Source: Streptomyces fulvorobeus (GTDB taxonomy: Bacteria > Actinomycetota > Actinomycetes > Streptomycetales > Streptomycetaceae). Taken from it: 64,000 bases of DNA. The stretch lies in NCBI RefSeq assembly GCF_013167895.1, contig NZ_BLWC01000001.1:930001-994000 (forward strand), written 5' to 3'. Below are positions 22,905 through 31,559 of this stretch, piece after piece; position 1 is the first letter of the stretch; each line of letters starts with the position of its first letter. Position numbers and translations under genes: made by a program. Under the pieces are notes generated by a model, which was not told where the DNA came from, ran no database searches, and saw only the letters and a program-made list of their open reading frames with translations.

Positions 22905-24056
22905 TCACAGCGCCTCGTACACCGCCTCGACCAGCGCCCTCTTGCGCGGGTCGTCGGCGACGCCGGGGCCCATCCGGTTCATCACGTACCCGAGCGCGAC
23001 GCCCGCTTCCGGGTCGGCCAGACCGCAGGAACCGCCCGCGCCGTCGTGGCCGAAGGCGCGGGGGTTGGGGCCGTACGAGCGGTTCGGGCCGCTGAGCCAG
23101 AGGCCGAGTGCGAACTCGGTGTCGTGCGCGAAACCCGCGCCGAGCACCAGGTCGCGGCAGCTCCCCTGACCCTCGCGGACCCGCTCGGCAGCCTCATCGG
23201 ACAGGACCCGCCGACCGTCGAGGATGCCGCGCCCGGCGAGGATTCCGTACAGCGCGGCCACCGCGCGGGCCGTTCCGTGGCCGTTGACCGCGGGGAGCTC
23301 GGCCGCCCGCCACGCGCTGGTGTTCGCCGCCGCCGCGCCGGTCGGCGGGTTGGCCAGCGAGGCTAGGGCCACCGGCTCCAGCTGCGCGTAGAAGGCGGAC
23401 GCCTCACCCGTCCGCGTTCTCGACTGGACCAGCTCGGCGACCCGCCCCTCCTCCTTCTCCGGGAGGCCGATGGTGAAGTCGATGCCGAGCGGGCCGGTGA
23501 CCTCCTGGTACAGGAAGGCACCCGGCAGCAGGCCGGTGATCCGGCGGACGACTTCGCCGACCAGGAAGCCGTACGTGAACGCGTGGTAACCGGAGCGGGT
23601 GCCCGGCTCCCACCAGGGTTCGGTCGCCGCCAGCCGGGCGGTGGTCAGCTCCCAGTCGTAGAGCTCGGCCAGGGTGTGCGGCTCCCGCAGCCCGGCCAGG
23701 CCCGCGCGGTGCGAGAGCAGGTCCCGTACGCGGACGGACCCCTTGCCGGCCGCGGCGAACTCGGGCCAGTACGCGGCTACGGGCGCGTCGAGGTCGAGCA
23801 GGCCCCGGTCGACGAGGATGTGCGCGCACAGGGCGGTCGGGCCCTTGGTCGTGGACCACACGTTGACCAGGGTGTCCCGCTCCCAGGGGCGGGTACGGGC
23901 GGAGTCGGCCCAGCCACCCCACAGGTCGGCCACCGCGACGCCGTCGACGAGGACGGTGACGGCCGCACCCAGCTCCTCGCGCTCCGCGAAGTTCTCCTCG
24001 AAGGCGGCGCGCACCGCGGCGAATCTGTCGTGGCAGTGACCGTGGATCTGCGGCAC
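22905..24056 (-). CDS. Serine hydrolase, beta-lactamase/esterase (class C fold)
   Basis: The 383-residue protein is a penicillin-binding-protein-like serine hydrolase. The S-x-x-K motif is in NVWSTTKGPTALC at about 67-79, the tyrosine motif probably in GTRSGYHAFTYGFLVGE near 150-166, and FGHDGAGGSCGLADPE near 340-355 replaces the KTG triad, as in EstB-type esterases (HxG). There is no signal peptide, so it is probably a cytoplasmic esterase and not a beta-lactamase. A GTG start is chosen because similarity begins at the His-Arg-Phe region directly after it. Confidence 0.82.
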   Translation of the reverse strand: MPQIHGHCHDRFAAVRAAFEENFAEREELGAAVTVLVDGVAVADLWGGWADSARTRPWERDTLVNVWSTTKGPTALCAHILVDRGLLDLDAPVAAYWPEFAAAGKGSVRVRDLLSHRAGLAGLREPHTLAELYDWELTTARLAATEPWWEPGTRSGYHAFTYGFLVGEVVRRITGLLPGAFLYQEVTGPLGIDFTIGLPEKEEGRVAELVQSRTRTGEASAFYAQLEPVALASLANPPTGAAAANTSAWRAAELPAVNGHGTARAVAALYGILAGRGILDGRRVLSDEAAERVREGQGSCRDLVLGAGFAHDTEFALGLWLSGPNRSYGPNPRAFGHDGAGGSCGLADPEAGVALGYVMNRMGPGVADDPRKRALVEAVYEAL

Positions 24057-24151
24057 GTCGGGCTCCTCGTCTCGCGCACAGCCTGGTGGCTCCGGTGAGC
24101 GGCAACATACCGACTGGTCGGACCGGCCGGAAGAGGCGTACCCACTTCCGC

Positions 24152-24727
24152 TCAGCGGGACGCCGATTCCAGGCTCAGACTCCAGCGGCCCCGCCCGCCG
24201 GTGAGCGTGACCGTGGACAGCGGCCGTACGTCGACGTTCCAGTACGAGGCGGGCGGCGCCCTCAGCGCGTAGATGAGCGCGGCGCGCACCACCGAGGGCT
24301 CGGCGACCGCGAGGATGAGCCCGTCGCAGGCGGGCCGGGTGTCGAGCCAGCCCCCTATCCGGGAGATGAAGGCCAGCAAGGGCTCGCCGCCGTGCGGGGC
24401 GGAGCGCGGATCGCAGAGCCAGGTGTCCACCGCGGCCGGTTCGCGGGCCGTGACCTCGGCCAGGGTCCAGCCCCGCCAGCGGCCCATGTCGCACTCGCGC
24501 AGCGCGGGCTGCGCCATCGGCGCGAAGCCGAGCGCGTCGGCGGTGGCGCGGCTGCGCGGGGTGGGTGAGCAGTAGCGCAGTTCGGCGGCGCCGAGGGGCA
24601 GGAGCGTGTGGGCGACGAGCTGGATCTCGTGCCAGCCGGCGTGGTCGAGCGGCCGGTCGTCGTCGAAGCGCTCGGCGAGCAGGGCGGAGCTGCGCGCCGC
24701 AGCCACCAGAGAGACTCGAACACTCAT
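24152..24727 (-). CDS. Histidine phosphatase-like protein lacking the RHG motif
   Basis: The 191-residue protein follows the phosphoglycerate-mutase-like histidine phosphatase layout: YCSPTPRSRATADALGF near 53-69 (variant of SPLxRARQTA), LRECDMGRWRGWTLAEV near 79-95, and LAVAEPSVVRAALIYAL near 144-160, where the usual VSHGxxIR is degraded. At the N terminus the phospho-histidine motif R-H-G is replaced by AAARSS. With both catalytic histidines lost it is unlikely to be a phosphatase. It could be a non-enzymatic relative or a binding protein. Confidence 0.7.
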   Translation of the reverse strand: MSVRVSLVAAARSSALLAERFDDDRPLDHAGWHEIQLVAHTLLPLGAAELRYCSPTPRSRATADALGFAPMAQPALRECDMGRWRGWTLAEVTAREPAAVDTWLCDPRSAPHGGEPLLAFISRIGGWLDTRPACDGLILAVAEPSVVRAALIYALRAPPASYWNVDVRPLSTVTLTGGRGRWSLSLESASR

Positions 24728-24835
24728 GGCCGCGATCGTGGAGCCGAACGCCACGGCGGTCAAGGGGACGGACCGGGCCGGTCGGAAGGGGCGGGACGGG
24801 CCGGGCGCCTCTTGACGGAAGCGCCGGCGGTCGGC

Positions 24836-26309
24836 TCATACCGGCGGGCGCGAACCCCCGTCCGGCCCACCGCCGAGTGCGTCGCAGGCGGTACGCAGCC
24901 GACGTACGCCCTCGGCGATCTCCGCGGGTCCGCCGACCGCGGCGAAACTCAGCCGGATGCGGCCCGCCGGTGCCTCGGCGCAGAAGTACGGGCGGCCGGG
25001 CGCGACGGCGACGCCCGCGCGCAGCGCGGCCGAGACCACGGCCGACTCCTCGGCGCCGGTCCAGCCATCGGGCAGCGCGAGCCAGAGGCTTCCGCCGCCG
25101 GAAGGGACGAGCGGCAGGGTGAGTGCGGGGAGTTCGCGCCGGAGCACGGCGGTCATCGCGGTGCGACGGTCCTTCAACGCGGTGGCGACTGTGCGCAGAT
25201 GGCGGCTCCACGACGGGGAGCCGACCAGTTCGAGCGCGGCCTCCTGGAGCGGCCGGGGCACGAAGAAGCTGTCGACGACCTGGATGGCGCGCAGGCGCTC
25301 CAGCACGGGTCCGCGCGCGGCGAGGGCACCGACGCGGAGACTCGGCGAGGTGGCCTTGGTGAGGGAGCAGACGTGGACGACGACGCCGTCCTCATCCTGC
25401 GCCATGAGCGGTTCGGGCAGCGGGCCCGCGTCGTCGTGGGCGAGGCGCCTGGCGAAGTCGTCCTCGACGACGAAGGCACCCGCCTCCCGTGCGATCCGGA
25501 CGACCTCGGCCCGGCGGTCGGGGGCGAGGACGGTGCCGGTCGGGTTCTGGAACAGCGGCTGGCAGACGAACACCCGGGCGCCCGTCGCCCGGAACGCGGC
25601 GGCCAGCAGATCGGGCCGTACACCGTCCGCGTCGCCCGGCACCGGCACCGGCCGCAGCCCGGTGGCGCGGGCCGCCGCGAGCATGCCCGGGTAGGTGGGT
25701 GACTCGACGAGGACGGGGGCGCCCGGCGGGGCGAGCGCGCGCAGGGCGGTGGACAGGGCGCTCTGGCCGCCCGCGGTGATCAGTACGTCGGCGGCGGTCA
25801 CGGCGGGGCCGATCTCCCGCGCGAACCAGGCCCGCAGCTCGGGGAGCCCGTCCGTGGGCGGGCGGCCCCAGGCCCCCGGGCGGCGCCCGGCGCGGGCCAG
25901 TGCCGCGGCCATCGCGCGCTCGGGCTGGAGCGAGTGGTGGAGGTAGCCGCCGTTGAACTCGATGACGCCGGGCGAGGGAGCGGCGAGTGTGACCAGCACA
26001 CCGGAGGCGTCCACGGTGCGCGGCACCACCTCGGGGCCGCCGTCGGCACTGAGGGACACCTCCTGCCAGGAGGTGTCACCCGGCGGACCGGCGGCGGTAC
26101 GGGGCTGCGCCCGGAAGGCCCCGGCACCGGGCCGCGTGACGACCAGCCCTTCGGCGGCGAGCTGCGCGATGGCCCGGGAGACGGTCACCGGGCTTGCCCT
26201 GAAGCGCTCCACCAGAGCGCGGCTCGATGGCAGCTTCTCACCAGGAGAGTAGCGGTCGAGTTCGCCGCGGAGGGATTCTGCCAGCTCTGCCACACTGCTA
26301 CGCTGATGC

Positions 26310-26311
<2 letters not shown>
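24836..26311 (-). CDS. MocR/PdxR-type GntR regulator with aminotransferase domain
   Basis: This 491-residue protein fuses an N-terminal GntR winged helix (LRGELDRYSPGEKLPSSRALVERF and SPVTVSRAIAQLAAEGLV, residues 14-58) to a fold-type I aminotransferase domain. The latter has ITAGGQSALSTALRAL near 179-194, QPLFQNPTGTVL near 263-274, VVEDDFARRLAH and the PLP lysine in VCSLTKATSPSLRVG near 316-330. MocR regulators sense PLP-bound amines or amino acids. It is divergent from, and shares start-codon bases with, an EamA-type exporter gene, its likely target. Confidence 0.9.
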
Positions 26312-27299
<988 letters not shown>

Positions 27300-27341
27300 A
27301 CTTGTCGACAGGGACCACCACCCGTGAGGAGGTCACTCCCG

Positions 27342-27545
27342 ATGGAGGCACACACCGGCGACCGGCTGCTGATGCACGGCAGGACCGTGGGACAGCACGA
27401 CAGGGTCGCGGAGATCATCGAGGTGCTCGGTGCCGGGGGCGCTCCTCCGTACCGGGTGCGCCACGACGACGGACACGAGTCGGTCAAGTCTCCCGGACCG
27501 GACTGCGTGGTGCGGCACACGCCCGCGCGCGACGACCGGCGGTAG
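27342..27545 (+). CDS. DUF1918 small protein
   Basis: The 67-residue protein starts MEAHTGDRLLMHGRTVGQHDR and contains AEIIEVLGAGGAPPYRVRHDDGHES, the strand-rich pattern of the small DUF1918 family of actinobacteria (an SH3-like barrel). Its function is not known. A good Shine-Dalgarno (GGAGG) precedes the ATG by 11 bases. It stands alone 42 bases after the exporter. Confidence 0.8.
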   Translation: MEAHTGDRLLMHGRTVGQHDRVAEIIEVLGAGGAPPYRVRHDDGHESVKSPGPDCVVRHTPARDDRR

Positions 27546-27760
27546 GACGGGGGCCGGACGCCGGGGACCTCCGCGCGGGGCCCCCGGCCCATGTCGGGCG
27601 CACCCCGCGCGTGGCGGGCATCACGCCCGGAAGCCGGCCGTACCACCCCCGGGTCACCGCCGACGGCTCGCGGAGTAACGTCGTGGGGTCGAGGCGGGCA
27701 CCGGACCGGACGGGAACCTGCGACTCAGGGATCAGCGAAAGGCACGAGGTGACGGACTCT

Positions 27761-28618
27761 ATGGCCGACATTGCACGCGTCGGAGTGGTGGGCTGTGGCC
27801 AGATGGGCGCAGGCATCGCGGAGGTGTGCGCCCGCAGCGGCCTTCAGGTCATGGTGGCCGAGACCACCGGCGAGGCGCTGGAGATCGGCCGCACCCGGCT
27901 GCACAACTCCCTCTCGAAGGCCGCCGAACGCGGCAAGATCACCGTGGCCGAGCGCGACGAGACCCTCGGCCGCCTCAGCTTCACCACCGACCTCGGGGAG
28001 TTCGCCGACCGCGATCTCGTCATCGAGGCCGTCGTGGAGAACGAGCAGGTCAAGAGCGAGATCTTCCAGGTGCTCGACCAGGTGGTGACCCGGCAGGACG
28101 CGATCCTCGCCTCCAACACCTCCTCGATCCCGCTCGTGAAGCTGGCGGTCGCGACCTCGCGCCCCGACCAGGTCATCGGCATCCACTTCTTCAACCCGGC
28201 ACCGGTGCAGAAGCTCGTCGAGCTGATCCCCGCGCTGACGACGTCCGACGAGACCATAAAGCGCGCCGAGGCGCTGGTCCAGGACGTCCTGGGCAAGCAC
28301 CCGATCCGCGCGCAGGACCGCTCCGGCTTCGTCGTGAACGCCCTGCTGATCCCGTACCTGCTCTCGGCGATCCGGATGTTCGAGTCGGGCATCGCCAGCC
28401 GCGAGGACATCGACAACGGCATGGAGATGGGCTGCGCCCACCCGATGGGCCCGCTCAAGCTCGCCGACCTGATCGGCCTGGACACCGTGGCCTCGGTCGC
28501 CGACTCCATGTACGCCGAGTACAAGGAGCCGCTGTACGCCGCTCCCCCGCTGCTCCAGCGGATGGTCGACGCGGGCCGGCTCGGCCGCAAGACGGGCTCG
28601 GGTTTCTACCCGTACTGA
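27761..28618 (+). CDS. 3-hydroxybutyryl-CoA dehydrogenase
   Basis: This 285-residue NAD(P)-dependent enzyme oxidises or reduces 3-hydroxyacyl-CoA (acetoacetyl-CoA to 3-hydroxybutyryl-CoA), supporting butyryl-CoA supply or beta-oxidation. It has the dinucleotide motif VGVVGCGQMGAGIAE at residues 6-20 and the catalytic His in GIHFFNPAPVQKLVELI near 140-156. The C-terminal all-helical domain ends GRKTGSGFYPY. A GTG 12 bases upstream is an alternative start. Its last ~100 bases recur as a diverged copy at 57.2 kb on the same strand. Confidence 0.93.
   Translation: MADIARVGVVGCGQMGAGIAEVCARSGLQVMVAETTGEALEIGRTRLHNSLSKAAERGKITVAERDETLGRLSFTTDLGEFADRDLVIEAVVENEQVKSEIFQVLDQVVTRQDAILASNTSSIPLVKLAVATSRPDQVIGIHFFNPAPVQKLVELIPALTTSDETIKRAEALVQDVLGKHPIRAQDRSGFVVNALLIPYLLSAIRMFESGIASREDIDNGMEMGCAHPMGPLKLADLIGLDTVASVADSMYAEYKEPLYAAPPLLQRMVDAGRLGRKTGSGFYPY
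28511..28607 (+). repeat. Left copy of 97-bp direct repeat (3' end of the dehydrogenase gene)
   Basis: These bases encode the C-terminal YAEYKEPLYAAPPLLQ through GRKTGSGF of the dehydrogenase. They match 57196-57292 at 87 of 97 positions without gaps, including a 26-base identical stretch. The two copies are in the same orientation and enclose about 28.6 kb, including the azoxy-type cluster. Confidence 0.85.
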
Positions 28619-28628
28619 CCGTCCTACC

Positions 28629-28665
28629 GGCGGGCCCGGCGCTCACGCCGCCGGGCCCGCCGGAC
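28629..28665 (+). terminator. Hairpin after the dehydrogenase gene
   Basis: CGGCGGGCCCGGC and GCCGGGCCCGCCG pair over 13 bases with a nine-base loop, starting about ten bases after the stop codon. This is a typical strong GC terminator. Confidence 0.75.
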
Positions 28666-28672
28666 CCATGCG

Positions 28673-28834
28673 TCACGAGACCGTGAGCGTTCGTGCCGCA
28701 TGGCGCCTGGTCGTACTGCTGAGTGATGTTCTGTCTGATCGGAGCACATGGCAACCGGCCGCGCGCAACCCGCGTGCCGTAGCGGCCCCGATGTCTGCCC
28801 CTCCGCCAGTCACAGCGACAACTCGCTTGCCTGC
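28673..28834 (-). pseudogene. Remnant of a short-chain dehydrogenase N terminus
   Basis: One frame reads AGKRVVAVTGGGADIGAATA followed by RGLRAAGCHVLRSDR, which is the start of an SDR Rossmann fold (T-G-G-G-x-x-I-G cofactor loop). Similarity stops after about 35 residues at a stop codon; the catalytic Tyr-x-x-x-Lys region is absent. It lies just inside the left copy of the direct repeat, so I read it as debris at the boundary of the inserted region. No start codon or ribosome site is evident. Confidence 0.55.
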
Positions 28835-29101
28835 CGTGTCCGTTCGGCCTCCGGAGGTGGGCGTACGCAGGCGTGATGACCATACGGACGGCAGGTCATG
28901 GCGTTCGAGCCTGCGGCAGGTGCCTGGGACGGTCCGCGCGGACGTCGGCCCGGTGGGAGGCCGTCGACGTGGCGGGCGGTGCCGGTTCGGCGGCAGCCTC
29001 GACGGGGCGCGCGCCGTGGGCCCGCGGGGCTGAGACGGGCGTTTCAGCGCCCTGCAAGCGGCGGGTGTCATGGTCTGCACGTCGGCCGAAGAGGCCGGCG
29101 A

Positions 29102-29192
29102 GGAGAGATACCCACAGCGGCCCAGTGGGGGCCGGAGCTCGTCTCCGGCCTGGGGTTCACGCCCCACGCAGGTTCGAATCCTGCTCTCTCCG
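29102..29192 (+). tRNA. Non-canonical tRNA with serine-tRNA features (putative dedicated seryl carrier)
   Basis: The 91 bases fold as a type II cloverleaf. Acceptor GGAGAGA/TCTCTCC (7 bp) ends with G as discriminator base, and CC follows. The D arm is CCCAC/GTGGG with loop AGCGGCCCA, including the conserved A, GG and A. The variable arm is long, TGGGG-TTCACG-CCCCA. The T arm is GCAGG-TTCGAAT-CCTGC. G73, GGAG start and long variable arm are serine identity features. The anticodon arm is abnormal: a stem of up to 7-8 bp (GGCCGGA/TCCGGCC) and loop GCTCGTC without U33; counted normally the triplet would be TCG. It is not a standard Ser, Leu, Tyr or Sec (TCA) tRNA. It ends 44 bases before the VlmJ-like gene, on the same strand. 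Confidence 0.65.
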
Positions 29193-29236
29193 CCTCCGTA
29201 CCGGCAACGCCCGTCGACGCGAACAGGAACCGACGC

Positions 29237-30178
29237 ATGAGCCATTGGGCACGCACCGCGGTGATCGTGGCGAATGGCCGGGCGGGAAGCGCGGCCTCAG
29301 TGCCGCTCGCGGCCGTCACCGAGGCATGTCAGGCGCTGGTCGGGGAGCTGAGCGTGGTGCACACCGCGTATCCGGGCCATGCCCGTACTCTCGCCGTTGA
29401 AGCCGCGCGGGACGGCGCCGACGCGATTCTCGCGGTCGGCGGCGACGGCACCGTGAGCGAGGTGGCGGACGGGCTCGTGGCCGCGGCGGAGCCGGCGAAC
29501 GGCCGCCCGGCCCTGCTCTGCGTTCCGGCCGGTACCGGCAACTCCTTCTACAAGGAGATCTGGCAGGACCGTCCCTGGCTCGAGTCGCTCACCACCGCCC
29601 TCGCTACCCGGCGGCCGCGGATCAGGAACGTGGACATGGCGCGCGTCCTGGAGACGCGGGACACCGTGCTGCTGGGCGCCTGTTCCGGTCTCGTCGCCGA
29701 GGCGCTGGAGACGGCTGCGGGGCTCACCCACCTCACCGGGCGCGCCCGTTACCAGGAGGCGGTCGCCGCCACGCTGCGCGGCTTCGCACCGCATCCGGCC
29801 AGGGTCATCGTGGACGGCGAGGTGATCCACGACGGCGGAGTCGTCCTCGCCAACGTCGGCGGCGGCCGCTACCGGGGTGGCGGGTTCCTCCTGCTGCCGC
29901 ACTCCGTGCTGGACGACGGCCTGCTCGACGTCTGCGTGGTCACCGACGGCCTCGATCTGCGAGAGCTGCCGGGACTGACCCGGGACGGGCGCCATCTCGA
30001 ACGGCCCGAGGTCATCTACCGGCGCGGCCGGCGCATCGAGATCGAGCGCACCGACGGCGCCCCCCTCACCTTCGAACGGGACGGCGAGGTCCAGCGCGGA
30101 CGCACGCGCTACACGCTGGACGTACTTCCGGCGGTGCTGCCGGTCCTCTCCCCGCCTGAGCCCTTCGTGACCGTGTAG
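29237..30178 (+). CDS. Diacylglycerol kinase-like enzyme, VlmJ type
   Basis: The 313-residue protein has the DAGK catalytic domain: VIVANGRAGSAASVPLA near 9-25, the nucleotide motif AVGGDGTVSEVADGL at about 67-81, and PAGTGNSFYKEIW near 99-111, then the C-terminal half with GGGRYRGGGFLLLPHSVLDDGLLDV near 213-237. In valanimycin synthesis VlmJ, of this family, phosphorylates the seryl hydroxyl of valanimycin hydrate so that VlmK can eliminate it. An MmgE/PrpD (VlmK-family) gene in the same cluster makes this role likely here. Primary lipid kinase activity is the alternative. It is the first gene after the tRNA-like sequence. Confidence 0.8.
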   Translation: MSHWARTAVIVANGRAGSAASVPLAAVTEACQALVGELSVVHTAYPGHARTLAVEAARDGADAILAVGGDGTVSEVADGLVAAAEPANGRPALLCVPAGTGNSFYKEIWQDRPWLESLTTALATRRPRIRNVDMARVLETRDTVLLGACSGLVAEALETAAGLTHLTGRARYQEAVAATLRGFAPHPARVIVDGEVIHDGGVVLANVGGGRYRGGGFLLLPHSVLDDGLLDVCVVTDGLDLRELPGLTRDGRHLERPEVIYRRGRRIEIERTDGAPLTFERDGEVQRGRTRYTLDVLPAVLPVLSPPEPFVTV

Positions 30179-30212
30179 GACCACCCTTCCCTACCATGTA
30201 AGGACACTGCTC

Positions 30213-31325
30213 ATGAGTGGAACCGTCGATGCCCCGGATTCGGACACCAGCATCGCCTGGTCCTTCCCCATGCAGGGGCGGAACACCTTCACCTGGGAGT
30301 ACGACACCGACCGGGAGAATCTGCTCAACCTCTACCAAAAGGGCAAGGACAAGCAGTGGGACAGCACGAAGCGCATCGACTGGTCCCTGGAGGTCGACCC
30401 CTGTGACGTCCTGGGCACCCCGGAGAACACCCTCGCCCTGTACGGCTCCCGGCAGTACTCCCGGCTGAACCAGCGGGAGAAGCGGGAACTGCGGCGGCAC
30501 ATGGCCTCCTGGGAGTTCAGCCAGTTCCTCCACGGCGAGCAGGGCGCGATGATCTGCGCCGCGCGGATCGTCGAGTCGGTACCTGACATCGACTCGAAGT
30601 TCTACGCGGCGACCCAGGTCATGGACGAGGCGCGCCACGCGGAGCTGTTCACGCGCTTCGTGCACGACAAGATCGGCATGACGTATCCGATCAGCCCGCA
30701 TCTGAAGGCCCTGCTGGGTGAGGCGCTGAACGACTCGCGCTGGGACATGCCGTACCTCGGTATGCAGGTGCTCATCGAGGGGCTCGCCCTCGCCGCTTTC
30801 GGCATCCTGCGCGACAAGACGGACAAGCCGCTGCCGAAGCAGATCCTGTCCTACATCATGCAGGACGAGGCACGGCACGTGGCTTTCGGGCGCATCGCCC
30901 TGCGCGACTACTACAAGGAACTGACCAGCCAGGAGCTCGCGGAGCGCGAGGACTTCATCGTCGAGGGCTGTTATCTGATGCGTGACCGGCTGCGCATGCA
31001 GGAGGTGTGGGAGACGCTCGGCTACGACATGAAGGAGTGCATGGAGTACATGAACCGGGGTCCCCGGATGCAGGCTTTCCGCTCGCGTCTGTTCACCCGG
31101 ATCGTGCCCTGCGTCAAGGACATCGGGCTATGGGGTCCGAAGGTGCGGCAGGCGTACGAGGCCATGGGCGTGCTCCAGTTGGCCGACCACGACCTGGTCA
31201 AGCTCATGGAGGACGACGAGGCCCAGGCGGAGGCGATGGACGCCGAGCGCCGCGAACTGGCGGCGCGGCAGAGCGAGGTTCATCACGCCATCACCCATGG
31301 CCGGCTCCTCGCGGACGAGGGCTGA
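30213..31325 (+). CDS. Ferritin-like diiron protein (first of two in the cluster)
   Basis: This 370-residue, mostly helical protein carries a four-helix diiron site: HGEQGAMICAA near 109-119, MDEARHAELF near 137-146 (E-x-x-H), IEGLALAAF near 189-197 and MQDEARHVAFG near 218-228 (second E-x-x-H). Such proteins activate oxygen, as ribonucleotide-reductase R2-like oxidases or N-oxygenases. In this cluster it could oxidise a nitrogen intermediate on the way to the azoxy group or modify the acyl chain. It starts 34 bases after the kinase gene with AAGGA upstream, so the two form an operon ending in a long hairpin. Confidence 0.8.
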   Translation: MSGTVDAPDSDTSIAWSFPMQGRNTFTWEYDTDRENLLNLYQKGKDKQWDSTKRIDWSLEVDPCDVLGTPENTLALYGSRQYSRLNQREKRELRRHMASWEFSQFLHGEQGAMICAARIVESVPDIDSKFYAATQVMDEARHAELFTRFVHDKIGMTYPISPHLKALLGEALNDSRWDMPYLGMQVLIEGLALAAFGILRDKTDKPLPKQILSYIMQDEARHVAFGRIALRDYYKELTSQELAEREDFIVEGCYLMRDRLRMQEVWETLGYDMKECMEYMNRGPRMQAFRSRLFTRIVPCVKDIGLWGPKVRQAYEAMGVLQLADHDLVKLMEDDEAQAEAMDAERRELAARQSEVHHAITHGRLLADEG

Positions 31326-31340
31326 GCCACCCGCCGCGGC

Positions 31341-31401
31341 GCGGACAGCAACTGCCGGACCGGACCCCACGAGGGGGTGTGGCCCGGCAGTTGCTGTCCG
31401 C
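31341..31401 (+). terminator. 18-bp perfect inverted repeat after the diiron gene
   Basis: GCGGACAGCAACTGCCGG at 31341-31358 is exactly repeated in inverted form at 31384-31401, with a 25-base centre. It lies 15 bases after the stop codon and should end the plus-strand kinase/diiron transcript. The arms are unusually long for a terminator. Confidence 0.75.
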
Positions 31402-31464
31402 TGTCTGCTGTCTGCGCCGGATGTAGACCCCGCCGCTTTCTGCGCCGGTGTACGCCCCGCCAAG

Positions 31465-31497
31465 AGGCCGCCGCACGTGGGAGACGTGCGGCGGCCT
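31465..31497 (-). terminator. Terminator of the minus-strand biosynthetic operon
   Basis: AGGCCGCCGCACGT and its perfect complement flank a five-base loop (14-bp stem). It lies 63 bases past the KASII stop codon, on the downstream side of the long minus-strand operon. Confidence 0.75.
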
Positions 31498-31559
31498 GCC
31501 CGGTTCCTGGGGCCGTTCAGCGGACCCGGTCCAGGGGGTCCGGCCCAGGGGCCCGCGGT

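Noticed and set aside
29102..29192. Selenocysteine tRNA (selC)
   Set aside because: The anticodon TCA with its T-T-C-A-A loop context and the 8-bp acceptor/6-bp D stem of tRNA-Sec are absent; D arm is 5 bp with a nine-base loop.
29068..29319. Small ORFs across the tRNA-like region
   Set aside because: Their peptides are accidental translations of tRNA stem-loops, with no start context or family.
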